6,940 nt of DNA, from the NCBI RefSeq assembly GCF_030151805.1, contig NZ_JASLCN010000129.1, positions 1 through 6,940 on the forward strand, read 5' to 3'. A model generated the notes under the pieces. The model saw nothing but the letters and a program-made list of their open reading frames with translations, was not told the origin of the DNA and ran no database searches. The DNA comes from Fluviicola sp. (lineage in GTDB: Bacteria > Bacteroidota > Bacteroidia > Flavobacteriales_D > Crocinitomicaceae). The number at the start of each line of letters is the position of its first letter. The first letter of the stretch is position 1. Made by a program: the position numbers and the translations under genes. Shown piece after piece: positions 1-6,618 of the stretch.

Positions 1-1540
1 ATGATTTTCGAACCGACTGGAAGTTGTAAATCTGCTTATATGTCGCGGAAGGTGTGATACGGATCGTATTTTTCAGTAAGCTGAATGTTGCCTGAACGTT
101 GAAGTTTTGTGTAAATCCGTTTCTGAAATTCTGCCCGATACTGTCGAAGTTCCCGTTTTTTAAATAACGATCCTTGAACGTAGAACGGTTTTGAAATTCA
201 TTGGCATAACTGAAACCAACCACCTTGTTCACCTTTTTGAAAGGGAAAATCCGGTTCGTCGTCTGGAAGTTAAAGACCGGTGAAGTCAGATCGATTGTTT
301 TGGTCGTGGAGTTTTGTCTTAAACTCAATTTCAGATCGGCAGAAATAGGAAGCGACCCGAAACGTTTCCCCAAACGGATATCGGAGTTTAAGGTATTGTT
401 GAAATACTGCGGATTGTTTTGTGTATTGAGTGTTTGCTTGTTGGTCGAGTTGGAATTGTAGTTCACATTCGCCGTAAACGACCAGTTCGGATTCAGTTTC
501 GGATCCTGGTTGTGCGTCCAGCGGATGGTTGTGGTTCCGAAAACGGTTGAATCCGGGTAGCCATATCTGAAACGCGTATAGCCCAGGTCGAAATTTCCGT
601 TGTATTTGTATTTGCTTGCATATTCGGAGTAGTTCCGGAACCCGAAACTTCCCCTTGAAAACCCGGTTGCGTAAACAATGGTTTGAAAGCGTTCAGAAAT
701 TGGAATGTAATATCCCAAATCCTGCAATCCCATTCCATAGGCGGAAACAACCGAATATTGCGGCATAATAAATCCGCTCTGGCGATCCTTTTTCTTCTTC
801 ATCGGGATCATCGCAAACGGAAGTCCCAAAGGAGTTGGAACGCCCATAACCCATAAATTAATCGGGCCGGAAACAATGCGCTTTTCCGGAATCATGACCG
901 CTTTGGAAAGTGCAAAATGATAATGCGGTTCTTCGAGATTACAGGTCGTGAATTTTCCGTGAACAAAGTGAACATCGTCATTGGGCTGTCTTTTAGCCTT
1001 TTCCATGCTCAGGTAATATTCATCCTGCTTAATGGCAGCTTCCTGGATAAATCCTTTCTTCGTGTCGAAATTATAGCGGATAGAAGCGGCTCTCAAAGTA
1101 TCTCCGTTATCAATAAACAACGGTTTTCCTACTTTTCGCCCCAGTGAATCGACAGTGTAAGTTGCCAATACTTCGTTTTTGTCCATGTCGATGAGCAAAT
1201 AATCGGCCGACATGTCAATTCCTTCGTAATTCAGTTTGGCTTCACCGTAAAGATGTACTTGCCGTTTCTTCAGATCGGAATAAATGGAATCCCGGGAAGA
1301 GTAGGTGATAATCGAGTTGAAATCGGAATCATTGATATAAACCTTTCGTACTTTGGTAGAGTCTGTTTTGGCAGAATCCGCAGGGAAAGGCTGAGCGAAG
1401 GATACAGACGGAAAAAGAACCACAAGCAAAAAGAACAAGGTTCCAATTGCCTTCGGAAAATCAAATAAAGGGTTCCTTTTTGTTTTCAATTCGCGTATTA
1501 ACGGATGCAAAGCTACGAAATTACCATTGTTTTGATTCAT
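1..1540 (-). CDS. lptD: LPS-assembly outer-membrane protein LptD, N-terminal part (3' end outside window)
   Basis: This gene encodes the outer-membrane translocon that, with LptE, inserts lipopolysaccharide into the outer leaflet. Reading the reverse complement from the ATG at 1540-1538 gives 513 uninterrupted codons up to the left edge. Residues 33-49 are a hydrophobic signal-peptide core ending in VSFAQ, so cleavage near A49/Q50 is likely. Residues about 65-195 form the OstA/LptD-like periplasmic domain with short alternating strands (VHLYGEAKLNYEGIDMSAD, then RAASIRYNFDTKKGFI). The family hallmarks FTTCNLEEPHYHFAL (197-211) and INLWVMGVPTPLGLPFAMIP (227-246) follow. From about residue 260 the amphipathic aromatic-rich strands of the beta-barrel begin. 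The Bacteroidota form usually runs to roughly 850-950 residues, so a little over half is present. An in-frame TGA lies about 11 codons upstream of the ATG; a TTG four codons upstream is a less likely start. The gene is transcribed away from the amidase operon. Identity is strong; the exact start is less certain. Confidence 0.9.
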   Translation of the reverse strand, partial: MNQNNGNFVALHPLIRELKTKRNPLFDFPKAIGTLFFLLVVLFPSVSFAQPFPADSAKTDSTKVRKVYINDSDFNSIITYSSRDSIYSDLKKRQVHLYGEAKLNYEGIDMSADYLLIDMDKNEVLATYTVDSLGRKVGKPLFIDNGDTLRAASIRYNFDTKKGFIQEAAIKQDEYYLSMEKAKRQPNDDVHFVHGKFTTCNLEEPHYHFALSKAVMIPEKRIVSGPINLWVMGVPTPLGLPFAMIPMKKKKDRQSGFIMPQYSVVSAYGMGLQDLGYYIPISERFQTIVYATGFSRGSFGFRNYSEYASKYKYNGNFDLGYTRFRYGYPDSTVFGTTTIRWTHNQDPKLNPNWSFTANVNYNSNSTNKQTLNTQNNPQYFNNTLNSDIRLGKRFGSLPISADLKLSLRQNSTTKTIDLTSPVFNFQTTNRIFPFKKVNKVVGFSYANEFQNRSTFKDRYLKNGNFDSIGQNFRNGFTQNFNVQATFSLLKNTIRITPSATYKQIYNFQSVRKS

Positions 1541-1595
1541 TCTGAAATCCAATTGTCCGCAACTTGTTGTTCATATTATTTTTCAGAAAAAAAGG

Positions 1596-1618
1596 ATCTG
1601 CTATTTTTCACCGCAGAT
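1596..1618. repeat. Small inverted repeat in the lptD leader
   Basis: ATCTGC at 1596-1601 is repeated inverted as GCAGAT at 1613-1618, around an 11-base AT-rich loop. It lies 56-78 bases upstream of the lptD ATG. It could be an operator or a small hairpin in the lptD leader, but six base pairs is short enough to occur by chance. No T-tract follows in either direction that would make it a terminator. Confidence 0.25.
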
Positions 1619-1771
1619 GCACAAACCGGTTGCACAGTGATGGAAAACGTCCGGTTATCATTTATGGAGTGTTTCATGCTTGATTTCAGTTAAAAAGTGC
1701 ATGTCATACAAAAGTCGTGCAAGAAATCCCGTTTGATTGAATTTTCTTCTTTTTCAACATTCTGGTATAGA

Positions 1772-1779
1772 TAAGTTTC
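1772..1779 (+). promoter_or_regulatory. Weak candidate -7 promoter element for the amidase operon
   Basis: TAAGTTTC matches 7 of 8 positions of the Bacteroidota housekeeping -7 consensus TAnnTTTG, and it sits about 65 bases before the preferred amidase ATG. The expected upstream TTTG is missing at 19-21 bases; only T-rich sequence (TTCT at 1747-1750) is there. TACTTTTA at 1814-1821 is an alternative that would give a much shorter leader. This is a pattern match on short AT-rich sequence and could be chance. Confidence 0.2.
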
Positions 1780-1844
1780 CGTTTTGGTCTGAAGATTGCT
1801 TGATAAACCGCAGTACTTTTATTTTGGAATCGATATACCGTAAC

Positions 1845-2996
1845 ATGAACCGATTAGAAAATGCGTTAAATTGGGTGAGGTGGGTAGCAGTTGCTATTCC
1901 GTTTGTGCTGCTTTTTGGCTTTCAAACTAAGAATAGGGAAAGCTTTGTAAAACAAACCGGAACCATCAGAACAGTTGTAATTGATGCCGGACACGGTGGA
2001 AAAGATCCGGGCTGTCATGGCTCTTCGGCACATGAAAAAAACGTGTGTCTTTCAATGGCTTTGGAATTAGGCCGGAAGATCAAAGACGCTTACCCGGAAA
2101 TTAAAGTCGTTTTTACCCGCGATAAAGATGTCTTTGTAGAATTGGACGACCGTGCAAAAATTGCCAACAAGGCAAATGCAGATTTATTTATCTGTATTCA
2201 CGCAAATTCAGCATCCCCTACAGCCTACGGAACAGAAACCTATGTGTTGGGATTGCATAAAACGGATGCTCAGGCAAAAATTGCCGACAGAGAAAACAGC
2301 ACCATTTACCTGGAGGCAGATAAAGGAGAAAAATACAAGGATTTTGATATGTCTCCGGACGCGATTATTGCACGTCAGCTGCAACTTTCCGTGTTTTTGG
2401 ATCAGTCGATCATTTTTGCCGATAAATTGCAAAGCGAATTCAAAGCAATCGGAAGATTCGACCGCGGGGTGAAGCAAGCCGGATTTTTGGTGTTGTACAA
2501 AACAACGATGCCGAGTGTCCTGATCGAAACAGGTTTCCTGACCAATAAAGACGAAGAGAAGTTTTTGGCAGATACCACCGGACAGAGAAAAATGGCCGGA
2601 GCGATGTTTGTTGCATTTGAGAAATACAAAGCCGGTCTCGAAGGTGTCGACTATAAGACAAGAGGAACGCAGGATCCGGTTGTAGAAAGCACGAATCCGA
2701 ATCAGCCGGTTGAAAAAAAGGATCTGAAAGACAAAATCGTGTTCCGCATCCAGGTAGAAACATCTGAAACGAAAATTTCAGCTGGTTCGGTACGTTTTAA
2801 AAAGCATGAAGTTTACGAATATCAACAGGACAGGCTTTATAAATATACTGTCGGAGAGTTTGTAAATGATTTTACTTCAGCCAACAATTACAAAAATGAA
2901 TTAAGGCAAAAAGATTTTCCAAATGCTTTTGTTGTAGCTTTTCAAAATGGAGAGCGCATTAGTTTAGAAAAAGCTATTAAATTAGCAGAAAAATAA
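1845..2996 (+). CDS. Membrane-anchored N-acetylmuramoyl-L-alanine amidase (Amidase_3) with SPOR-like C-terminus
   Basis: This is a zinc amidase that cuts the bond between N-acetylmuramic acid and L-alanine in peptidoglycan, acting in the periplasm during cell separation or wall turnover. With the ATG at 1845 the protein has 383 residues. Residues 10-27 form one hydrophobic segment, either an inner-membrane anchor or an uncleaved signal. The Amidase_3 domain covers about 43-262: VVIDAGHGGKDPG carries the first zinc histidine (H50), the HEKN stretch carries the zinc glutamate (E64), CIHAN carries the third ligand (H119), and VLIETGFLTN carries the catalytic glutamate (E228). Residues about 265-297 are a polar, Pro/Lys-rich linker. 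Residues about 298-380 look like a SPOR-type domain (VFRIQVETSET ... VYEYQQDRLYKYTVGEF ... AFVVAFQNGERI), which would help locate the enzyme to septal glycan. The same frame is open from an ATG at 1737, but the extra 36 residues would bury the hydrophobic segment, so 1845 is preferred. It is the first gene of the plus-strand cluster. Confidence 0.9.
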   Translation: MNRLENALNWVRWVAVAIPFVLLFGFQTKNRESFVKQTGTIRTVVIDAGHGGKDPGCHGSSAHEKNVCLSMALELGRKIKDAYPEIKVVFTRDKDVFVELDDRAKIANKANADLFICIHANSASPTAYGTETYVLGLHKTDAQAKIADRENSTIYLEADKGEKYKDFDMSPDAIIARQLQLSVFLDQSIIFADKLQSEFKAIGRFDRGVKQAGFLVLYKTTMPSVLIETGFLTNKDEEKFLADTTGQRKMAGAMFVAFEKYKAGLEGVDYKTRGTQDPVVESTNPNQPVEKKDLKDKIVFRIQVETSETKISAGSVRFKKHEVYEYQQDRLYKYTVGEFVNDFTSANNYKNELRQKDFPNAFVVAFQNGERISLEKAIKLAEK

Positions 2997-3001
2997 AAGT
3001 T

Positions 3002-3004
3002 TTG
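3002..3004 (+). promoter_or_regulatory. Non-ATG (TTG) start codon of the MCE gene
   Basis: TTG AAG ATC AAA AAA opens the MCE frame five bases after the amidase TAA (2994-2996). The leader is A-rich (AAATAAAAGTT) and has no Shine-Dalgarno-like purine box at normal spacing, as is common in Bacteroidota. The positive N-terminus followed directly by the membrane helix fits this start, and no other standard start lies between it and the upstream in-frame stop. Re-initiation by ribosomes finishing the amidase is plausible. Confidence 0.7.
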
Positions 3005-4039
3005 AAGATCAAAAAAGAAATTAAAGCAGGTCTGATAGCCATTGTTGCGATAGGTCTGCTTGTTACGGGCGTTAATTTTTTGAAAGGCTATTCATTTTTT
3101 GGCGGAGATGCTCAATACACTGCTTATTTTCCCAATGCCGGCGGACTTAGCGCCTCCACTTCCGTGTATGTAAACGGAGTAGTGGTTGGGAAGATTATTT
3201 CAGTTGATTATAACGCGAAAGGAGATTCCATGTCTAAAGTAAAGATGGTATTTACCATCCAGGAAGATGGCTTGAGAATACCGAAATCTTCCAGGCTTGA
3301 AACCGGATCTGTGGACCTTTTAAATAAAGGGTTACTGCTTTTTATCGGGGATGATCTTTCGAAAGGATTCTATTCAGAAAAAGATCCGATTCAGGGAGAG
3401 GTTCAATTAGATATGTTCGGTCAGTTGGAATCCTATGCAAACCCGGTTCTTCTGAAAGTTTCCGCTTTGGTAGTAAATGTCGATAAAACAATTACGTCCT
3501 TGAAAGGATTCTGGGATACAACAGCAACTTCTGAGATCAAAACTTCTTTGGAAGAATTGAAATACGCGTTTAAGAAATTCGGAAACATTGCAGATGATGT
3601 AGAAGGATTGGTTGCCACTGAAAAAGTGAAGCTGAGCCGCATCATGAACAACATCGAATCCATTACAGGGAACCTGAAAGCTTCCAACGACAAGATTACG
3701 AAGATGTTGGGGAACTTTGAAAAGATTTCAGACGATTTGGTAAGCGCAGATTTCAAAAAAGTAATCAACAATGCAAATGCAACCATTGAGAAATTGAATG
3801 CTACTTTTGCATCCATTGAATCCGGAAACGGAACACTTGGGAAGTTGCTGAAAGATGAAAAATTGTATAATGAATTAGTAAATACCAACAAGAGTTTGCA
3901 GCATTTAGTGGAAGATCTGGAGAAACATCCGGAAAGATACATCCACTTCTCTGTTTTCGGGGCTAAAACAAAAGGAGTTCCGATCACGAACAGTGATGAG
4001 AAAAAATTACGTAACTTGTTAGACTCAATCCCGGATTAA
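3002..4039 (+). CDS. MlaD/MCE-family lipid-transport protein, TTG start
   Basis: MCE proteins are periplasmic, membrane-anchored substrate-binding parts of phospholipid transporters such as Mla, moving lipids between inner and outer membranes. The 345-residue product has one N-terminal membrane helix (about 8-26) after a lysine-rich cytoplasmic start. An MCE domain follows at about 36-116: YFPNAGGLSASTSVYVNGVV, then VGKIISVDY, is the typical core. The remainder (about 150-310) is polar and helical, suited to a needle or oligomerisation coil. It ends with the conserved-looking block GNGTLGKLLKDEKLYNEL (276-293) and HPERYIHFSVFG (309-320). Translation must start at the TTG at 3002: the frame is closed upstream by TAA at 2978-2980, there is no ATG between, and the first internal Met falls inside the MCE domain. 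It lies 5 bases after the amidase stop, so the two are probably co-translated. The matching permease (MlaE) and ATPase (MlaF) are not in the window. Confidence 0.88.
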   Translation: MKIKKEIKAGLIAIVAIGLLVTGVNFLKGYSFFGGDAQYTAYFPNAGGLSASTSVYVNGVVVGKIISVDYNAKGDSMSKVKMVFTIQEDGLRIPKSSRLETGSVDLLNKGLLLFIGDDLSKGFYSEKDPIQGEVQLDMFGQLESYANPVLLKVSALVVNVDKTITSLKGFWDTTATSEIKTSLEELKYAFKKFGNIADDVEGLVATEKVKLSRIMNNIESITGNLKASNDKITKMLGNFEKISDDLVSADFKKVINNANATIEKLNATFASIESGNGTLGKLLKDEKLYNELVNTNKSLQHLVEDLEKHPERYIHFSVFGAKTKGVPITNSDEKKLRNLLDSIPD

Positions 4040-4049
4040 TAAAATAGGT

Positions 4050-5378
4050 ATGATTGCTTCAATTATTTTCAGTGTATTACTTATCGGAGGATTTGGATGG
4101 TTCACGGTGAACATCTTAAAAATCCGCTCGAATATTTTACTGGGAAGAGATTTAAATCGAAATGACAAGCCAAAAGAGCGTTGGAGAACCATGGCTTTGG
4201 TGGCTTTAGGTCAAAAGAAAATGTTTGCCCGGCCAATTCCTGCGCTGTTGCACCTGGGAATTTATGCGGCTTTCGTCATTACCCAAATCGAATTAATTGA
4301 AATCATTACAGACGGAATTGTAGGTTCACACCGCATTTTCATGTCTGCATTGGGAGGTTTTTACACCTTCATTATTTCAATCATCGAAGTGCTTTCAGTG
4401 GCGGCATTGATTGCTACGATTGCCTTTTTATCGCGGAGAAACATTCTGAAACTGGCTCGTTTCCAAAAACCGGAAATGAAAGGTTTCCCCACTTTTGACG
4501 CGAACCTGATCTTATGCATGGAGCTTATTTTGGTTTGCTGCATTTTCACGATGAACGGTGCTGATGAAGCATTGTATCTGAAAGGAGCTTCTCACGCTTC
4601 ACATGAAGCAGGTTCTTTCGGATTTGCCATTTCTTCCTGGGTCGGACCGCATATTTTCGGTGGATTCAGTGTGGAAACCTTGCATATTCTGGAAAGAATC
4701 GGGTGGTGGGGACACTGGTTTATGGTTCTGGCATTTTTGAATTACCTGCCGTATTCCAAGCATTTCCACATTCTATTGGCTTTCCCGAATACGTATTACT
4801 CCAACCTGGAGAAAAAAGGAAAGTTCACCAACATGGAATCCGTTACCAATGAGGTAAAACTGATGTTGGATCCAAGTGCAGACCCGTTTGCAGCTCCTGC
4901 TGCAGAAGGTGCACCGCAACGATTCGGAGCGAAGGATGTAACGGATTTGACCTGGAAAAACCTGATGGATGCCTACACGTGTACCGAATGCGGACGCTGT
5001 ACATCATCTTGTCCGGCAAACATTACGGGAAAGAAACTTTCTCCGCGTAAAATCATGATGGATACGAGAGATCGTATGGTTGAACTGGGAGATGCGCGCA
5101 GAAAGAACGGTCCGGACTACGAAGATGGAAAATCTTTGTTGGGAGATTACATCTCGGAAGAAGAAGTTTGGGCATGTACTTCCTGCAACGCTTGTGTACA
5201 GGAATGCCCTGTAAATATTGACCCATTGGCTATTATTGTTGATTTGAGAAGATTTTTGGTGATGGAAGAATCCAAAATGCCAACCGAATTGACAGGAATG
5301 CTTACAAATATCGAAAACAACGGTGCCCCTTGGCAATTTTCCCAGGCAGACCGGGGAAATTGGATTCACGAAGATTAA
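4050..5378 (+). CDS. Membrane Fe-S oxidoreductase: NarI-like cytochrome b region plus two [4Fe-4S] motifs
   Basis: The 442-residue product looks like the membrane half of an HdrD/DsrMK/FadF-like quinone-linked electron-transfer complex. The N-terminal 250 residues contain hydrophobic segments at about 3-20, 65-88, 100-126, 150-168 and 219-245, resembling the NarI-like haem b membrane domain. Histidines in or beside these segments (H68, H94, H201, H211, H222, H238, H240) are candidate haem ligands, but I cannot assign pairs. After a Pro/Ala-rich linker (about 272-290) comes a ferredoxin-like domain with two full [4Fe-4S] motifs: C311, C314, C317, C321 (CTECGRCTSSCP) and C376, C379, C382, C386 (CTSCNACVQECP). 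Single-chain relatives continue into CCG domains, but this protein ends at residue 442 with a polar tail. The CCG part is encoded separately at 5827-6618. It starts 10 bases after the MCE stop. Likely role: electrons from a soluble donor to menaquinone or the reverse; the partner is unknown. Confidence 0.87.
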   Translation: MIASIIFSVLLIGGFGWFTVNILKIRSNILLGRDLNRNDKPKERWRTMALVALGQKKMFARPIPALLHLGIYAAFVITQIELIEIITDGIVGSHRIFMSALGGFYTFIISIIEVLSVAALIATIAFLSRRNILKLARFQKPEMKGFPTFDANLILCMELILVCCIFTMNGADEALYLKGASHASHEAGSFGFAISSWVGPHIFGGFSVETLHILERIGWWGHWFMVLAFLNYLPYSKHFHILLAFPNTYYSNLEKKGKFTNMESVTNEVKLMLDPSADPFAAPAAEGAPQRFGAKDVTDLTWKNLMDAYTCTECGRCTSSCPANITGKKLSPRKIMMDTRDRMVELGDARRKNGPDYEDGKSLLGDYISEEEVWACTSCNACVQECPVNIDPLAIIVDLRRFLVMEESKMPTELTGMLTNIENNGAPWQFSQADRGNWIHED

Positions 5379-5397
5379 GACCGATATTCGATAAAGG

Positions 5398-5823
5398 ATG
5401 AAAAAGGAAGAGCAACTAATTGAAAAGATTGAAAACGGAGCACATGTTTCTCCTGTTTTGCCGGAACATATCAAAAATTACCTGATTGATATCGACGGAA
5501 CCATTTGCGATGATATTCCGAATGAGGAACCGGAACGAATGGAATTTGCAGCCGTTTATCCGGATGCATTGGAAACAGTGAATCAGTGGTATGACGAAGG
5601 ACATGTCATTACGTTTTTCACATCCCGGTTAGAAGAACATCGCGCGGTAACGGAGAAATGGCTGGAAAAGCATGGATTCAAATACCACGGAATGATGATG
5701 GGAAAACCCAGAGGAGGAAATTACCACTGGATTGACAATCACATCGTTCGCGCAACGCGGTTTGAAGGAAAGTTTACTAATTTGATTGAAGTTCAGGCGA
5801 ATATTCAAGTTTTTGAAAAATAA
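5398..5823 (+). CDS. Small HAD-superfamily phosphohydrolase-like protein
   Basis: This 141-residue soluble protein has the HAD signature residues in order. Motif I is YLIDIDGTICDD with the nucleophile D31 and acid/base D33. Motif II is the Thr/Ser of ITFFTSR (T75/S76). A lysine fits motif III (K103 in MMMGKPRGGNYHW). The aspartate of HWIDNH (D113) fits the Mg-binding motif IV. The spacing leaves no room for a large cap domain, so it is a minimal HAD core that may act on a large or exposed phosphate group, or may have another role. There is no signal peptide or membrane segment, so it should be cytoplasmic. From memory, close relatives in Flavobacteriales are sometimes named 'phosphoheptose isomerase'; no SIS fold is visible, so I would not use that name. 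It sits 19 bases after the membrane Fe-S gene and 3 bases before its CCG partner. The substrate is unknown. Confidence 0.8.
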   Translation: MKKEEQLIEKIENGAHVSPVLPEHIKNYLIDIDGTICDDIPNEEPERMEFAAVYPDALETVNQWYDEGHVITFFTSRLEEHRAVTEKWLEKHGFKYHGMMMGKPRGGNYHWIDNHIVRATRFEGKFTNLIEVQANIQVFEK

Positions 5824-5826
5824 ATT

Positions 5827-6618
5827 ATGAGCACGATACACGTACCAACAATGGCCGAAATGATGGCGCAAGGGCAAAGCCCGGATATCCTGTTTTGGGT
5901 TGGTTGTTCGGGTAGTTTTGACGATAGAGCGAAAAAGATTACAAAGGCATTGGTTCGTATTTTGAACGAATGCAAAGTGAATTTCGCCGTTTTAGGTGCA
6001 GAAGAATCCTGTACGGGTGATCCTGCAAAACGCGCCGGGAATGAGTTTACATTCCAGATGCAGGCCATGATGAATATCCAGGTGTTGGATGGCTATGAGG
6101 TGAAAAAGATCGTAACGGCTTGCCCTCATTGTTTCAATACGTTAAAAAATGAATACCCTGAATTGGGTGGAACGTATGAAGTGATTCATCACACACAATT
6201 GATCCAGGAATTGATCAACTCCGGAAAACTTTCCCTGAAAGAGGGTGGAGTATTCAAAGGAAAGAAAATTACCTTCCACGATCCATGTTATTTGGGAAGA
6301 GCGAATGACGTATACGAAGCGCCGCGCGCATTGATCGAAAAACTGGATGCGGAATTAGTGGAAATGAAACGTTGCAAAACGACCGGATTGTGCTGTGGTG
6401 CAGGTGGTGCGCAAATGTTTAAGGAAGCTGAAAAAGGAAACAAGGAAATCAACGTGGAACGCACCGAGGATGCTTTGGAAACTCATGCAACCATTATTGC
6501 TACGGGTTGTCCTTTTTGCAATACCATGATGACGGATGGAGTGAAAAACTTCAATAAGGAAAACGAAATCCAGGTTCTGGATGTCGCTGAATTAATCGCA
6601 AACGCAGCCGAATTATGA
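5827..6618 (+). CDS. CCG-domain (cysteine-rich) Fe-S protein, HdrB/HdrD C-terminal-like
   Basis: This 263-residue soluble protein matches the C-terminal catalytic part of HdrD/GlpC/FadF-type oxidoreductases, which binds Fe-S clusters with cysteine-rich 'CCG' domains. Domain one (about 20-135) has C27 in FWVGCSG, C62 in EESCTGDPAKRAGNE, and C99/C102 in CPHC. Its central motif is ESC and not the CCG doublet. Domain two (about 148-257) is canonical: C154 in HDPCYLGR, C189/C190 in LCCGAGGAQM, and C228/C231 in CPFC. That spacing fits the CXnCCGXnCXXC motif known in related proteins to hold an unusual Fe-S cluster. There is no export signal, so it probably docks on the cytoplasmic side of the membrane Fe-S protein encoded at 4050-5378. 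The start at 5827 is 3 bases after the HAD stop; a Met at residue 9 is a possible alternative. Its TGA stop overlaps the next ATG. Confidence 0.88.
   Translation: MSTIHVPTMAEMMAQGQSPDILFWVGCSGSFDDRAKKITKALVRILNECKVNFAVLGAEESCTGDPAKRAGNEFTFQMQAMMNIQVLDGYEVKKIVTACPHCFNTLKNEYPELGGTYEVIHHTQLIQELINSGKLSLKEGGVFKGKKITFHDPCYLGRANDVYEAPRALIEKLDAELVEMKRCKTTGLCCGAGGAQMFKEAEKGNKEINVERTEDALETHATIIATGCPFCNTMMTDGVKNFNKENEIQVLDVAELIANAAEL

Larger units (their letters stand above)
1541..1844. other. Divergent intergenic region between lptD and the amidase operon
   Basis: These 304 bases separate the two divergent start codons and should hold promoters for both directions. I see no convincing gene here. The open frame running from 1737 into the amidase adds only a non-conserved-looking N-terminal extension. 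For the plus strand, two sequences resemble the Bacteroidota -7 element TAnnTTTG: TAAGTTTC at 1772-1779 and TACTTTTA at 1814-1821. Neither has a clean TTTG at the usual 19-21 base spacing. For the minus strand I found no good match. A short inverted repeat lies at 1596-1618 and small CCGGTT/TGCACA repeats lie at 1618-1656. No terminator or riboswitch is recognisable. Confidence 0.6.

Noticed and set aside
225..1468. Several short plus-strand open frames, and short minus-strand frames at 493-750 and 1270-1464
   Set aside because: All overlap lptD in other frames; the lptD frame is unbroken and carries family hallmarks throughout.
1624..1631. AACCGGTT palindrome considered as an attachment or insertion-site scar
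   Set aside because: No integrase, transposase, terminal repeats or target duplication is present anywhere in the window.
1505..1693. A possible 62-residue plus-strand gene in the intergenic region
   Set aside because: It overlaps the lptD start region, has no recognisable motif, no promoter-like sequence before it, and would interrupt the divergent promoter region.
3433..3987. A 184-codon open frame on the minus strand
   Set aside because: It lies wholly inside the well-supported MCE gene on the other strand, and its product (Ser/Phe-rich, no motif) is typical of an antisense reading of Lys/Glu/Asn-rich coding sequence.
4021..4049. Gaps between operon genes examined for terminators or hidden small genes
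   Set aside because: All gaps between plus-strand genes are 19 bases or less, with no hairpin followed by a T-tract.
4977..5220. The two [4Fe-4S] motifs considered as succinate dehydrogenase or fumarate reductase iron-sulphur subunit
   Set aside because: Both motifs are of the CxxCxxCxxxCP type and follow a multi-pass membrane domain in the same chain, which fits HdrD/DsrK-like proteins and not SdhB/FrdB, which have a plant-type [2Fe-2S] domain.
5004..5474. A 156-codon open frame on the minus strand
   Set aside because: It is antisense to the ferredoxin motifs of the membrane Fe-S protein and the start of the HAD gene, both of which have clear motifs; the antisense product has none.
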